A stretch of 64,000 nt of DNA from positions 18,719,001 through 18,783,000 of the forward strand of contig NC_092569.1 of NCBI RefSeq assembly GCF_037975245.1, read 5' to 3'. This stretch comes from Apostichopus japonicus (lineage: Eukaryota; Echinodermata; Holothuroidea; Aspidochirotida; Stichopodidae). This document shows positions 12,361 through 23,826 of the stretch, piece by piece; the first letter of the stretch is position 1, and each line of letters begins with the position of its first letter. The notes below the pieces were generated by a model. It saw only the letters and a list, made by a program, of their open reading frames with translations. It had not been told where the DNA came from and ran no database searches. Position numbers and translations under genes: made by a program.

Positions 12361-15300
12361 ATGCTGTGTATTGTTCGTTTTACGGCCTATGCCGTAATTT
12401 TACTTATTTCGTTGACAACGAAGAACGCTGTCTCACAAGAACTGGTGAGTTGAGTTTTAAGTATACATTTCTTTCAAAATGTTTTACATTTCTGGTACAG
12501 TACTTCCAGAAATCTTGATTTGGTAAAATTGATAAAAGGTGATAGCTTAGTCTGGATGACTGGTCTATTCGTATACATCTCTGTATTAAGGAGAACGCAT
12601 TAGACTGCATAGATTCGAAATTTAATTATGAATTCACATTTTTTTTGTGCAAAAAAACAGTACTTACGAATCAAACATTTGCTTTGTCACAAACATTTGC
12701 TTTAAATGTCGCATACAGTATATTGTTGTCTTCATCACATAGTGGCAACTGTCACGTGGACCATAGGCCTAGTTCCATCACTTAAACAATATGATAATCG
12801 TTTATTGTTATATGGAGCATCCTTTTGGAACCTTCCTTTTATGCAATAGTGTTTCAATGTGGTTTAATTTAAGCAACTTTTACTACCTTCCAAAATTAAA
12901 CTACACAGAATCGTTACAAATTTGATCAAAAAGGGGTTTTCTTTCAATATGAAAGTGGTGCAATCTATCTGATAATTAAACTTTGCCAGTTTTATTTAAA
13001 TATGTATATAAAAATCAAATTCTCTAAATAATTTGCTTATTATTGGATTCATAGCAGAGCTGTGCCGATTTAATATGAACTTAAATCATGTTTGGTTATT
13101 AGTGTTAGCTGCACTGCATCAAACAACCTTGAGCAGATCATATATTAGTTTAAGTCGTTATTATTATTATTTACTTTGGACATTAATGAAATTGATCAGG
13201 TACAACAATTTAAAAATTGTCAATGAACATTGCTAGTTATTATCTTTGACAGAGCAACTGGAAGATAATGCATCGTTCTCAAGAAGCTACTTGTAGCTTA
13301 AAGCAAAAAAAAAAAAAGGGTTTACATGTATCCCCTACTTAACTATATTATAAAAACAGACTCTTGTATATTCATTTAATTAATGTTGTTTGGTTATATC
13401 TTTTCTGGAACACATTTTCTTCTAAAATTTCCATTGTCATAAACATTTTGATCACGCTTATTTTGTAGTTTCTCCGTTACTTGAGACTGATTGAGATATT
13501 TTTTTAGTTTTAATTTTTACATTCGTTTTCAATTTTTATTGAGATATTTAGTCCCTTAGTTGTCAAATTGGTTTCCATTGAAAGACTACTTAAATTAACT
13601 ATGTGAAATTTTTTGGCAAAAGTATTGGTCATTTTCATTGGTCACAAATTGATATCGTTTTCATTAACATAATCATATTTACATTGCAAATACGTTATTA
13701 TTATACTTATAACTATATATGTATGCGTTAATTGAAAATGGTTGGTTAGATACTTCAGGTAGGTTAAAATAAAGAAACTGTGGTACATAATTGAAAAAAA
13801 TGTAAGATATCTTTTCTTTTCCAAACAATAACGTGTAATTGATTTGATCATTTCAAAATGTGTATACAAATTTTAATATCCGAATTTCCTTCACAAGGTA
13901 CCAGGTATGTAAGTTACCAACTCGGAGAAGTATATCCCAGTTAGTAGGGCAATGGATTTAACATCCTAGAAAATATCTTTTCTGTATCATTCCTAGCACA
14001 ACTTTAAATTCCTCTACAAACAAACGAAAGTTATTCTCCCATCCATTGTACACAACGTTTGATATCATAGGTGAAATTTAACCCTATAATACTATAGCAA
14101 CAGTTACAGCTAATATTTTCTTGTGGCAGATTGCACTGATAGTATTGATTATAGATATGTCGTACATCATATAACACTCCGTAACGAATGATATCGTGTA
14201 CTTCTTCTTATTACTGTCTGACTTAAATTCAGGTTAAACATTTCATATTATTCTTTGTCGACGCAAGTAGCTGTTGCAACGATTTAAGATATAGTAAATG
14301 CACAATTTTTACCCTTTAAGTTTGAATAAACAATTTTTAACAAGTACTTTTTCCAAATGTTGTTGCAATTCTTAAATTGTGTGAAAACAAATATATTGCA
14401 GTGTTTATATGAAATGAACACCAATTACTTCAATCTACTTGATAAACTTTCTTATTTAACGGAACGTATATTTACTAGAACTACGGTACGTGTTTGAGAG
14501 GTTTACGATCTTCTAATGGATTTCAACAAGTCGATACTTGGCTATGCTGAGAATGAGTAAACTTTTCTTAAAGTAAAACATTTGATAACAATGTTCTGAA
14601 TTTATATTATTAACATCATTTCTGATAATGGTATTACAGCTGTATATTGGCATTTTCTACGTAGTAATCCAGTTTGTGTGAATTTTATTCATCACATGTT
14701 TAGGTTACGTGATCATTAAAGGCATATATTTTCGTCAATACCACCTTAACTAAATTTCACTTCGTCGACTTCTACGATAAACTATCGATGTCTATTAGCA
14801 AGATTCTGATTCCAACTTTTCCGTCTTTTTATACAATATATACTAATTTCAGAAACCAAAATTCCTTAAGGGAGTTCAGTTGTTTATGAACAGTAAACAC
14901 TGTTTAAATATCTAGTTTCATAATTTTAAAATAGTTTTAAACTCACTTTTGACAGAATACCCAACAAACTCTCCTCGAGGATAAATACAGCAAAATTCCA
15001 CGTATGTATTATTTTGCCATTTATACCTTAACAACTATTGTTTCACTTTATAGTTAAATCTTATCGATTGCTTCAAACATATTTTCTTTTGTCAAATGAA
15101 TGTTCATGTTTATGATATATTCTTACCCCAATCACATTGTTTCATCTTCTTTTGTCATATTTGCTTGTTAACTAAAAGCTCGACGAGGTTTATCAGCCCC
15201 TATGGAGATTATTTTACAAAACATCAGTTCATTGTTCAGGTAAAGAAGCAAACATTTCCATTGTTTAGCCTGGTGACTTTGTGTTTTGTTTTGTTTTCAT

Positions 15301-18300
15301 TTGGTGCTATTAATTATGAATCTACATTTTTTGTAAAAGTATGCGTTAAGCTCGTAAACATGTACAAATACAATGATGTCATATCGTGTCACAGAATTTG
15401 TGCGTATGTATAATGTTGATTCTTTCCCAATACCTTTATTAACATAATAACTCTTATTGCAGCAAGAAATCAATATACACAACGCTTATAAGAATTTTAG
15501 TACAACAATTAACATTGCATTAATAAATGGAAGCGTTGTTTTTAAAGTTAAGACCGATAGGACTGATAGGAATTACCCATGCTCGCTGCAACCTCTTTTC
15601 AACATATAACTCTCCTACATTGTTCTCAGTTTGTTTGTGCTTTAGATGCTCAAGTCGATTCCATTTTCTTAAATCGCTTAAAACATTTTTCATACTGTGC
15701 CAATAGTATTGAATGCAATGTCAGCATCAAAAATGAAAACAGTTACATTTTGTAAATGTCTTGTTTATATTTCTGTTTATTCATGTATTGTGATGTGAAA
15801 ACATCTCCCTTGGTAAATAACTCCTTATTCATTAAGCTCTATATGAATTGTTTTACAGAGTCATATTTCTTTTACCGTCAATCCGAGTTTCCCGTAGACT
15901 GTTACGATGCTATGCACCAATGTTCTTCCTCTGTCGACAGCGGCGTCTACCTCATCAAACCCGCTGGTTATCCGGAACCATTTGAAGTTTACTGCGATAA
16001 CAGCTTAGAAAATGGTGGATGGACGGTATGCGATTTAATATTCCTATTTCCAAGTTGACATGACAACTCTTTCTACTTCTTTTTATTAACAAAATAACTT
16101 ACTTTCATCATTTTAAAAATAACGTGAAATAGATGCCTTTGTATCTGCCGTAGTTTTAATAATTGTATCTAGATTGAGAGTGTATTATGTGATTTTACAG
16201 TTTATCGTGTCTTTTCAATTAACGAGAAGGTAATTATTTTCTTTACTCAACCGATGAAGTAAGATGAAATTGGCCGGTTTGGGTGATAAAAGCATTTCAT
16301 CTTAATAATTTTAATTTTCGATTCTATTAGATACGATAACAATAGTTGAAATATTAAGAGTGATGTTCGTTATAGCCAGGCATATCTTTTGTTCGAAATA
16401 TTGAACTGTAGATTTCGTTTTCTTTTATGTGTGAACAGCACTTATATAATGAAATATGAAGAAGCGACGAATCGTTTATATTCAAATGAATGATTATATT
16501 TATAACCAAAATTAACTATTTTCATTAAGGTCAGAATTGCTTTAGACTGATAGCATTAAGTAATATATGATGAGTTTAAACTCATCATAAAAGCTGGCTC
16601 CAAAACTAAAAAAAATCATTTCTTGGAAACCCTTTACATCTGGTTTGTCAACAGGTACTGCAACGTCGACTGGATGGATCAATTGACTTTAATCGAAAAT
16701 GGGAGGAATATGAGGCTGGATTTGGATTTCTCTCAAATGAGTTTTGGCTTGGAAATGATAGAATTGCATATCTAACAAACCAGAGAACTTACCAACTTCG
16801 AATTGAAATGACAAAAGCAGATGGCTCCATGTTTAACTTGTCATACGACGACCTTCGCATCAGTGACGGCTACAGTAACTATAAACTCGTCAGTGTCGGA
16901 CAGGCTAATCTAACGTCAGGTTCGTTGTTGTTTTATACCCTTTATAGTAGTACCGTAAAAAGCAACATAGGTCGTTTGCTATTTTCTTTGTCAATCAAGT
17001 GTACACGATCATTGAATAGAAACTATGATTTTGTAGTTTGATGCAGTATTTAATATGACAACATATCAAACTTTCTTACGAAAGTAATCAATGACTTAAT
17101 ATATCAAAATAGTACAATAAATACAATATTAATCAGTGTACTTTCCAATGAGAATTTGGGACTGTTAACTAAGGTTGGAAAATGACTGTTATAATTCATC
17201 TCATTCAAGAGCAGACAATTGCGATGCAACTAATGTAATCCAAACTATTGTGATATGATCCAACCAAACAGTATTTGGACTAGTAAGTTTTGTTATAGGT
17301 TTTAGAAGTTATAAATGATTTTTAAATATACAAACAGCAGACAACAATTTCAAAACAAACCATGTTAGTCTCTTAAGATTCCACAGCAAACAAAATGGAG
17401 TTGTATCCCTTCATTAACCGTTATTAAATATTATTTTGTCAACCTCCATAGTAAATGTAATCGTTCCTCTTTGTTTACCATAATTGACTACATGGACTGT
17501 TGTATACGCACTCATTTATTTGTGATTTCTCTCAAATGCATTGTTCGGTGAAACAATATTTTCATGCTATGTTTTCTTTGCAGACGTCCCTATCACTTTG
17601 TGTCCAACCAACAAAGTGTTTGGCAACTGTGAGGGCTCTTGTGCTGACCCGGACGGTTGCACTAATAACAGTAGTAGTGGCTCAACAACATGTGTTTGCG
17701 CCTCTGGTTACCTGATGGACGGTGATACTTGCCAACCCGTACAAGAGTGTGGATGTTACCTCTCTGGGGCCAATGGTGGCAGGGGAAAAGTTTTGCCGGT
17801 AATGTTTACCCTCGTTAATTAATAACAAATGTCTAAAATATCATCAAAACTGATATTAACTTCAATCGTGGTGTTCCGTCGAACATAGTCATTGAATCAT
17901 TCCCAACCGTTAACACCAAATGCTTAATATTTTTGATAAAGCACATGTTTGCATGTAAATTATACGCAAGATTTGCCTTGTTCTTGTGTCATTAGATATC
18001 TTTAGTTTAAAAGCAACTATTCTAATGATATTTTAACTCTTTTGTACATTTAACTTACAAATGTAGTTTGAAGTCAATTCAAAGTTCTGTGTATCAATTG
18101 CAGGAGGGAGAGGAATACATTGCTCCCAATTGTCAGAGCAGATGTTCCTGTAGTAATGGTCAGTTAGATTGCGATGACAGCTATCAGTGCCACCCTAACG
18201 CAATCTGTGAAGAAAGAGATGATCTCTTGCAGTGTTACTGTAATGCAGGTTACACGGGAAACGGTTTGTTATGTACAAGCCTAGTACCACCGTCAGACTG

Positions 18301-20734
18301 CTAAGAAATATACGAAAATAACGAGAGAGATAATGGTATTTACCGAATCAAGCCAACCACTTGGACTGGTTCGCCTTTCGACGTTTACTGTAACATGACA
18401 GATGAAGGAGGTTGGACAGTAAGGGGCAGCCTGTTGTTTTTAATTTGAGTTGTAAATAACGCATAATCATTGCCTGAAGATTGGTTACAGCTTTACTGTG
18501 GTATTCAAGAATTCATGGGAGGTCTAGTAACTTGTAGTTCACGTTCGGCAATGAGGAGAGAGAGCCTGTCAGGTGTTGTCACAATTCTGACCAAGCTTGG
18601 AAATCTCAATTACGTTTTGTTCGTATTACAGGTTTTCAAACGTCATATTGACGGATCTCAAGATTTCTTCCTATACTGGGATGATTACAAGCAAGGTTTC
18701 GGTAATCTTACCAACAACTTCTGGTTAGGCAATGACAAGATACACAGCTTCACGAACCAACGACGTTATCAACTGAGAGTAGATTTAGTAAATAGCAACG
18801 GGGTGCCTTATTTTGCTAAATACGACTTTTTTTCGCATCAACGACGAAAATGACAACTACAGACTCCAACTTGGTAGTTATCGGTCCGAAAGCAATGCAG
18901 GTAAGTCTGAAAGATACGCAGTGCTATTCAGGGATATTAAAGTAGCACATGAGGTAAATGTTCAAAGGGCAACAGTGACAATTGCTAGTTGTAAACATCA
19001 AATTTGTATATAGTTGTTGAAGCTGACATAATTGTTTCAGATGAACCTTTCTCCTGGAAATATAGTGTAGTCAATAATTAACTGCATCTGTACTCTATTG
19101 TCATAATGACGATGTTATTCAATAGGTTTCTTTTCATTTTTATGTAGTTGTCGACTTGACTTGACATTAAAATGTGATACATTTAAATGAACCAGTAGCT
19201 CTCTTTATATTTAAATACAGTGATTTAACCATATGCAAACTTTCCTGTACGTTTTCGCAATTCCATGAACCAAACAAATTATGCAAATCAGTTTACCATG
19301 AATGCTTTAGCCATGAAACAGTTAACGGTGTTTACTATGGCTAACATTTCTCCGTGGTTTTCAGAAATGTTAAGAATACAAAGTTAATGCGTCTTGCCCC
19401 TATTAGATAAATACAAAGCATTTTATGATAAACTGTCAATACCGTTACACCTTCATACTCGGAACAAATCTGAACACGTCTGATCCAGAAAGAGAGAGTT
19501 TAGGCAAACTTGGAAGTATAAGTTTATTAAGCTTGTTTACATAGTAGCTAATGGTTATGTTCTTGTTTAGGAAAAATAAGTCATAATACGGAAGGAAGTT
19601 ATTATGATAAAGATTGTTATACGACCAAACGGAAACGACAGGATTTGTAAGTGCGCCAAATGCAGCATTTGTTTGAACAGAGATCAAGTGTATTCACAAG
19701 ATATATTTGCCAAATCAACAACATATCTATTCACGCTGGGAAAATTATTCCAAAAGGAACAAAGATTAACGTCTTTATTACAGTTTAATGCAATTCTAAA
19801 GCGAATTATATATTTACACTTTCCACTTCCAAAGGCTTTTATAAATGTACATGTTAAAGAAAGACGTTACTTTTCCGCAAACAATACTAGAACATATATG
19901 TTTGATGGAGCACAATGCATTTAGAAAGGGACCATTACAAATTAGATATCACAACACCGGCCCATACCGTAAGCCCGCATATCATCACTCAACAGAAAAT
20001 AAATATTAATGATATTATAATATAGAATTATTGTGTATAAAATCAAATGATTATATATGGAAGGAACGGAACATCGACAAGTAGTTCAAACATTCACCAT
20101 TTGAAAATATTTCAAATGCTAACTGACGGCTTGTGATAGCAAAACTTAGCTGACTTTGTTTCCGGTACTCACCCACCCACCCCCTGTCTCACAATTACAC
20201 ACACTGCAAATGGAATTCAATTATACTCTAGGAGAAATCAATCCGCAACGTGTTTGTATAACAACCGCCCGAACAAACCCCCTCCCCCCACACACCCCTC
20301 CTACTCCCTAAGTCAGAAAAGGTTACTAATATTCCGTTTCTAACAAATTTAACCACTCCGCTGTTCTTGGTTTTCACATTACGGATTTTACTGTCAAAAA
20401 GTCCAAATTTCCCTAACATCTAACATAAGGTACGTATAAAATGTGAGCTAACGTTATTGTATCACCTCTATTTGCTACAGGAGACAGTCTCACGTATCAT
20501 CACAACCAACAATTCACCACACGTGACCGTGACAACGATGCTTGGTCTAGCAACTGTGCAAAGGATTATGGTTGTTATTATTATTATTACTATTGTAACG
20601 GTGCATGGTGGTACAATTATTGTGCTTACTCCTCTCTCAACTCACCATATGGACAGAACAGTTTCTATTGGTATCATCTTCCTTCCGGTAATAATAACAT
20701 CAAATTTTCCGAGATGAAACTACTTCCGGTATGA
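12361..20734 (+). CDS. FReD gene B: secreted FBG(partial)-TIL-VWC/EGF-FBG protein, with one stop and one frameshift
   Basis: Exons: 12361-12444 (ATG plus signal peptide with hydrophobic AYAVILLIS, then GTGAGT donor), 14956-15001, 15859-16025, 16655-16919, 17584-17798, 18104-18418, 18632-18900 and 20481-20734. Lengths 84, 46, 167, 265, 215, 315, 269 and 254; exons 2 to 8 match gene A except for one extra base in exon 7. Without the lesions the frame would be 538 codons including stop. Domain order is as in gene A: signal peptide, linker, first two FBG exons, TIL, VWC/EGF, complete FBG ending EMKLLPV. A TAA at 18302-18304 and a seventh T at 18827-18833 break FBG2. As written, the product would stop after about 325 residues, just past the EGF-like repeat. 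Intron 4 starts with GTTCGT, weaker than GTACGT in gene A. Introns hold no other supported gene. Confidence 0.82.
18302..18304 (+). other. In-frame TAA at the start of FBG2 in gene B
   Basis: Gene A reads CAA (Gln) here, directly after the first FBG2 cysteine codon TGC. One C-to-T change explains it. Confidence 0.85.
18827..18833 (+). other. Single-T expansion causing a frameshift in gene B exon 7
   Basis: Gene B has seven T where gene A has six (4198-4203) between the Asp and Arg codons of the motif YDFFRI. The exon is 269 instead of 268 bases, so the frame is lost. A homopolymer sequencing error is a real alternative. Confidence 0.8.
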
Positions 20735-21440
20735 TGGCTAACCTGCTTATATTTCACAGAACATAACCGTATAACTTAATAACGATCGTCGACGAAACAC
20801 TTTTTCTTTGCTGCTAATGTTTGACAAAAGCAGCAAGAATTTGCTATAATAAGATTAACATAGTATTTATCTGAAGGATGACTGTTCTACTGGTCGTAAG
20901 AAGATACAAATAATTCATTTTGAAGATGAGCTTTAAGGTAAAGAATCAAATTAATATTGTAGGCATATTTAACTTAACGGTATTTAGTTACATACTGAAA
21001 TTTCAATTAAACTAGATAATAAATGTAGTTGTACGTGCAAGTATAATTTAAGATTCTCTGTTTTAAATTAACTAATTTTATTCTGTTTGTCGGTAAGAAA
21101 CTATGATTGCTTTATGCAGCTTAAATGACATTGAGAGGCATTACGGCTACATTAGTTGATTATCAACAAATTACCATACTATATGCCTAGTCTTCTGCGT
21201 AGTGAATTTTACGCATTAGTAATAAAGAATACAATACTCTGTTTGAATTATTGTTAACACTTTTTAAGTTAACTTCTTCACGGAATACTTCAATATGGCA
21301 CTTTATGGTTTTGACCAATCGGTAACTGCTTTCCAATTTGTTTTTATACGTGCCTGTTTGTTTATACTACTGTTTTTATCATTTTTATCCTTGTGTTGCT
21401 TTATGATGGACCGTAAGAGTGACCTAAACATAAAACTATG

Positions 21441-21446
21441 AATAAA
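21441..21446 (+). promoter_or_regulatory. Probable poly(A) signal of gene B
   Basis: AATAAA stands about 707 bases after the stop, within sequence conserved behind gene A (6561). Confidence 0.55.
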
Positions 21447-22485
21447 GAAGAAATTTCTTAATCAAACTTTGTGTTTTCGTTTCATTTTAATAAATTTGTG
21501 GAGTTTCACACTGCAGTAATGCGAGCAGTTAAAACTCAATGGAATAGAAATAAACCACAGAATCTGGCAAAAATGGCAAATCTTGACCAGCTTATTAATA
21601 ATTAGTATTATAGTAAAATATAAGTAATCGGTAGTAAGTATTTAATGTTTAACCAAATTTCGTATAGAATAGTTTGAACGGGATGGGAGTGTCGGCACCT
21701 CTAACTCAACTATCTCACCATAGATCACATATTAATCAAAATATCACTTAAGCGTGTTGAAGCGATCTGAACAGAGGCGATTGTTGTTGACACAAAGACA
21801 TCCAAAGACATAATCATACTGAAAACATCCCAATGTGAAGTGAGATTATCGTCGATATTCAAACTGATTAAGACAATTAAACTGTCCCAGCCCCGTACGT
21901 TGAACTATCTACATTGCCACGATACCCTTTACAACATATTACCCAAGATGGAGCCTAGGCACAGAATCAACGCAGTTGAATGAATCAATACTCTCAGTTC
22001 CAGCAGTACCCCCCCCCCCCCAATTTCGGAAACAAAATGGTACATTCTGAGGCATAACTAGACCGCTGTTATAAACAGGTCTCTAATTTGGTAAAAACAC
22101 ACGGTTAAGTCGCTAACTAATTTTGAAATTTCGTCGCCGTTGAAAAAGTAGTCTACACCCTCGCATCCTGACATGTATTTGGAACACACTTTTTCATGAT
22201 CATGAGAATCTTTTTAGACGGTAACTGGTAATGTATTGTGACATCTTTTATAGAGACGACATGTCTGCTGATAACACATTGTGACATTCTCGATTTCAGC
22301 TCTACAACTTTCCTTTTTGCTCTCCTACCTTAAGCTTTAATGAGTTTTGTGTCGGTCCTTAATGCTCAACTGATGGCCCGTAGTGGGTCTATTTTATTAT
22401 GACACTCAAACTATATACTATATATCAACATTCTTTAACTTGCAGACGAGCATGGGGAAGAAGAAAGACAGATACTTGCTGTAGT

Positions 22486-22918
22486 CAGGGACGTGGCTAG
22501 AGGGGTGGGGGGGGGGGTGTCTCAACCCAAACTTGGTAATACTGACGATAGATGGAAAATTGGGGTGCGATAGCCGGAATTTCCGACTGTCGCACTCTAA
22601 TTTACCTAGGCCTATTCATATATTCCTGTGATTGTGAATGACCTAAAAATTGAAAAATTCCGGTCAAAATTGACTTTTAATCAGTTATATAAACATCGTA
22701 TGATTTCGAATACGCTCAAGAAAATGCCTAATAGAACTACCGTACAGCGTTCGACAGCTTCAATTCGGTTTATTTATGTACTCATTTTGCGCAGGGGGGG
22801 GGGGGTTCAGGGCAGCAGTCGGAATTTTCTGGCTTCAAAACCCATCCAGTTGGAATTTCAGCCACTACCCACCCCTCCCCCCCTCCCTCCCAATCATCAG
22901 GCCTTAGCTACGTCCCTG
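22486..22918. mobile_element. Nonautonomous hAT-like DNA element (433 bp)
   Basis: The ends are inverted repeats: CAGGGACGTGGCTAG on the left and, on the other strand, CAGGGACGTAGCTAAG from the right end. It is flanked by the 8-bp direct repeat GCTGTAGT (22478-22485 and 22919-22926). An 8-bp target duplication and ends starting with CAGGG fit the hAT superfamily. G runs near the left end and C runs near the right make the element snap-back like. No transposase frame is present. Confidence 0.8.
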
Positions 22919-23280
22919 GCTGTAGTACAAATCCATTTAGAACACGAAAGAGCAGAACATTGGCCAAACTAGATTCGAACCAGTGAACTCATGAATATGT
23001 ATATGTCATATGCATATGTACAAAAAAGTTCAATTTCCTTTAACCTCCAACCAAACAACAATGTGCTTCTCTTAATGCAGCTAAGATATTTTTGACAGTA
23101 TAGCTGTTGCTCTTATCAAACTAATAGACCGTTTTATGCTTTTTGTACAAATTTTTTGCTCTTTGAAGTGGAACATATTGTTTTAGTCTGCTGATTTGCG
23201 GTTCCTTTGCTGATATTTGTAACAAAACAACCAGCTTCACACATTAAATGTTTATTTGAAATACTGTAAGAAGCTATACA

Positions 23281-23332
23281 TGGGCAGCTATAGGGGTAGC
23301 TATACGGGGGCAGCTATACGGGGGCAGCTATG
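23281..23332. repeat. GGGGCAGCTATAC tandem repeat
   Basis: Four units of about 13-15 bases containing GCAGCTATA or GTAGCTATA. A related shorter array is at 34591-34638, at the same place next to gene D. Confidence 0.75.
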
Positions 23333-23596
23333 CACTAGTTGTCACGTGGGGCCTCTGCAGCTATACTTTCGTGTAACTCGATACCAACCGAAAGCTTTCA
23401 TCTCCAGACAAAAGAAAAAAAGATGTTATGATATATTTAACGTTTTGTCTACTTTTATCCTTTTGAGGGGAGGGGGGGTTAAGTAGCACATTCTACTGCG
23501 ATACGTCACTCTCTAAGAGAATTAAATTTAAGCTTTAAGCAATACAAGTAAAAAAAGAAAGAAACAACAAGTCAAATAAATTTAATTACTTGAATC

Positions 23597-23602
23597 TTTA
23601 TT
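23597..23602 (-). promoter_or_regulatory. Probable poly(A) signal of gene C
   Basis: AATAAA on the minus strand about 225 bases after the stop. The same signal occurs at matching places behind gene D (34915) and gene E (48634). Confidence 0.6.
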
Positions 23603-23826
23603 TCAACTAAATGTATGTCAATCACCATTATAATAAAATCAATAGTTTTTTTCAGCGTTGCATTTACCATGATATTTTATGTTGATTCATATTTTTTGAG
23701 GTAAGTGTTTTTGTTTTCAGGCGTTGCTGCTTCAATTCGAGGTTTTCCGCCTCATTAAAGCAGTATGATTATGAAATGTACTTTAACGTTCTTGATATGA
23801 TATTACGGCAAGACTCACTGTACACA

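Larger units (their letters stand above)
21447..23596. other. Intergenic region between genes B and C
   Basis: No supported gene. It contains a copy of the 8455 repeat (about 21945-22200), a C run at about 22010-22021, the hAT-like element at 22486 and a short GC-rich tandem repeat at 23281. Genes B and C are tail to tail here. Confidence 0.55.

Noticed and set aside
22628-22972. 114-codon plus-strand frame with a proline-rich tail
   Set aside because: It lies inside the hAT-like element and runs through its C-rich end; no transposase motif.
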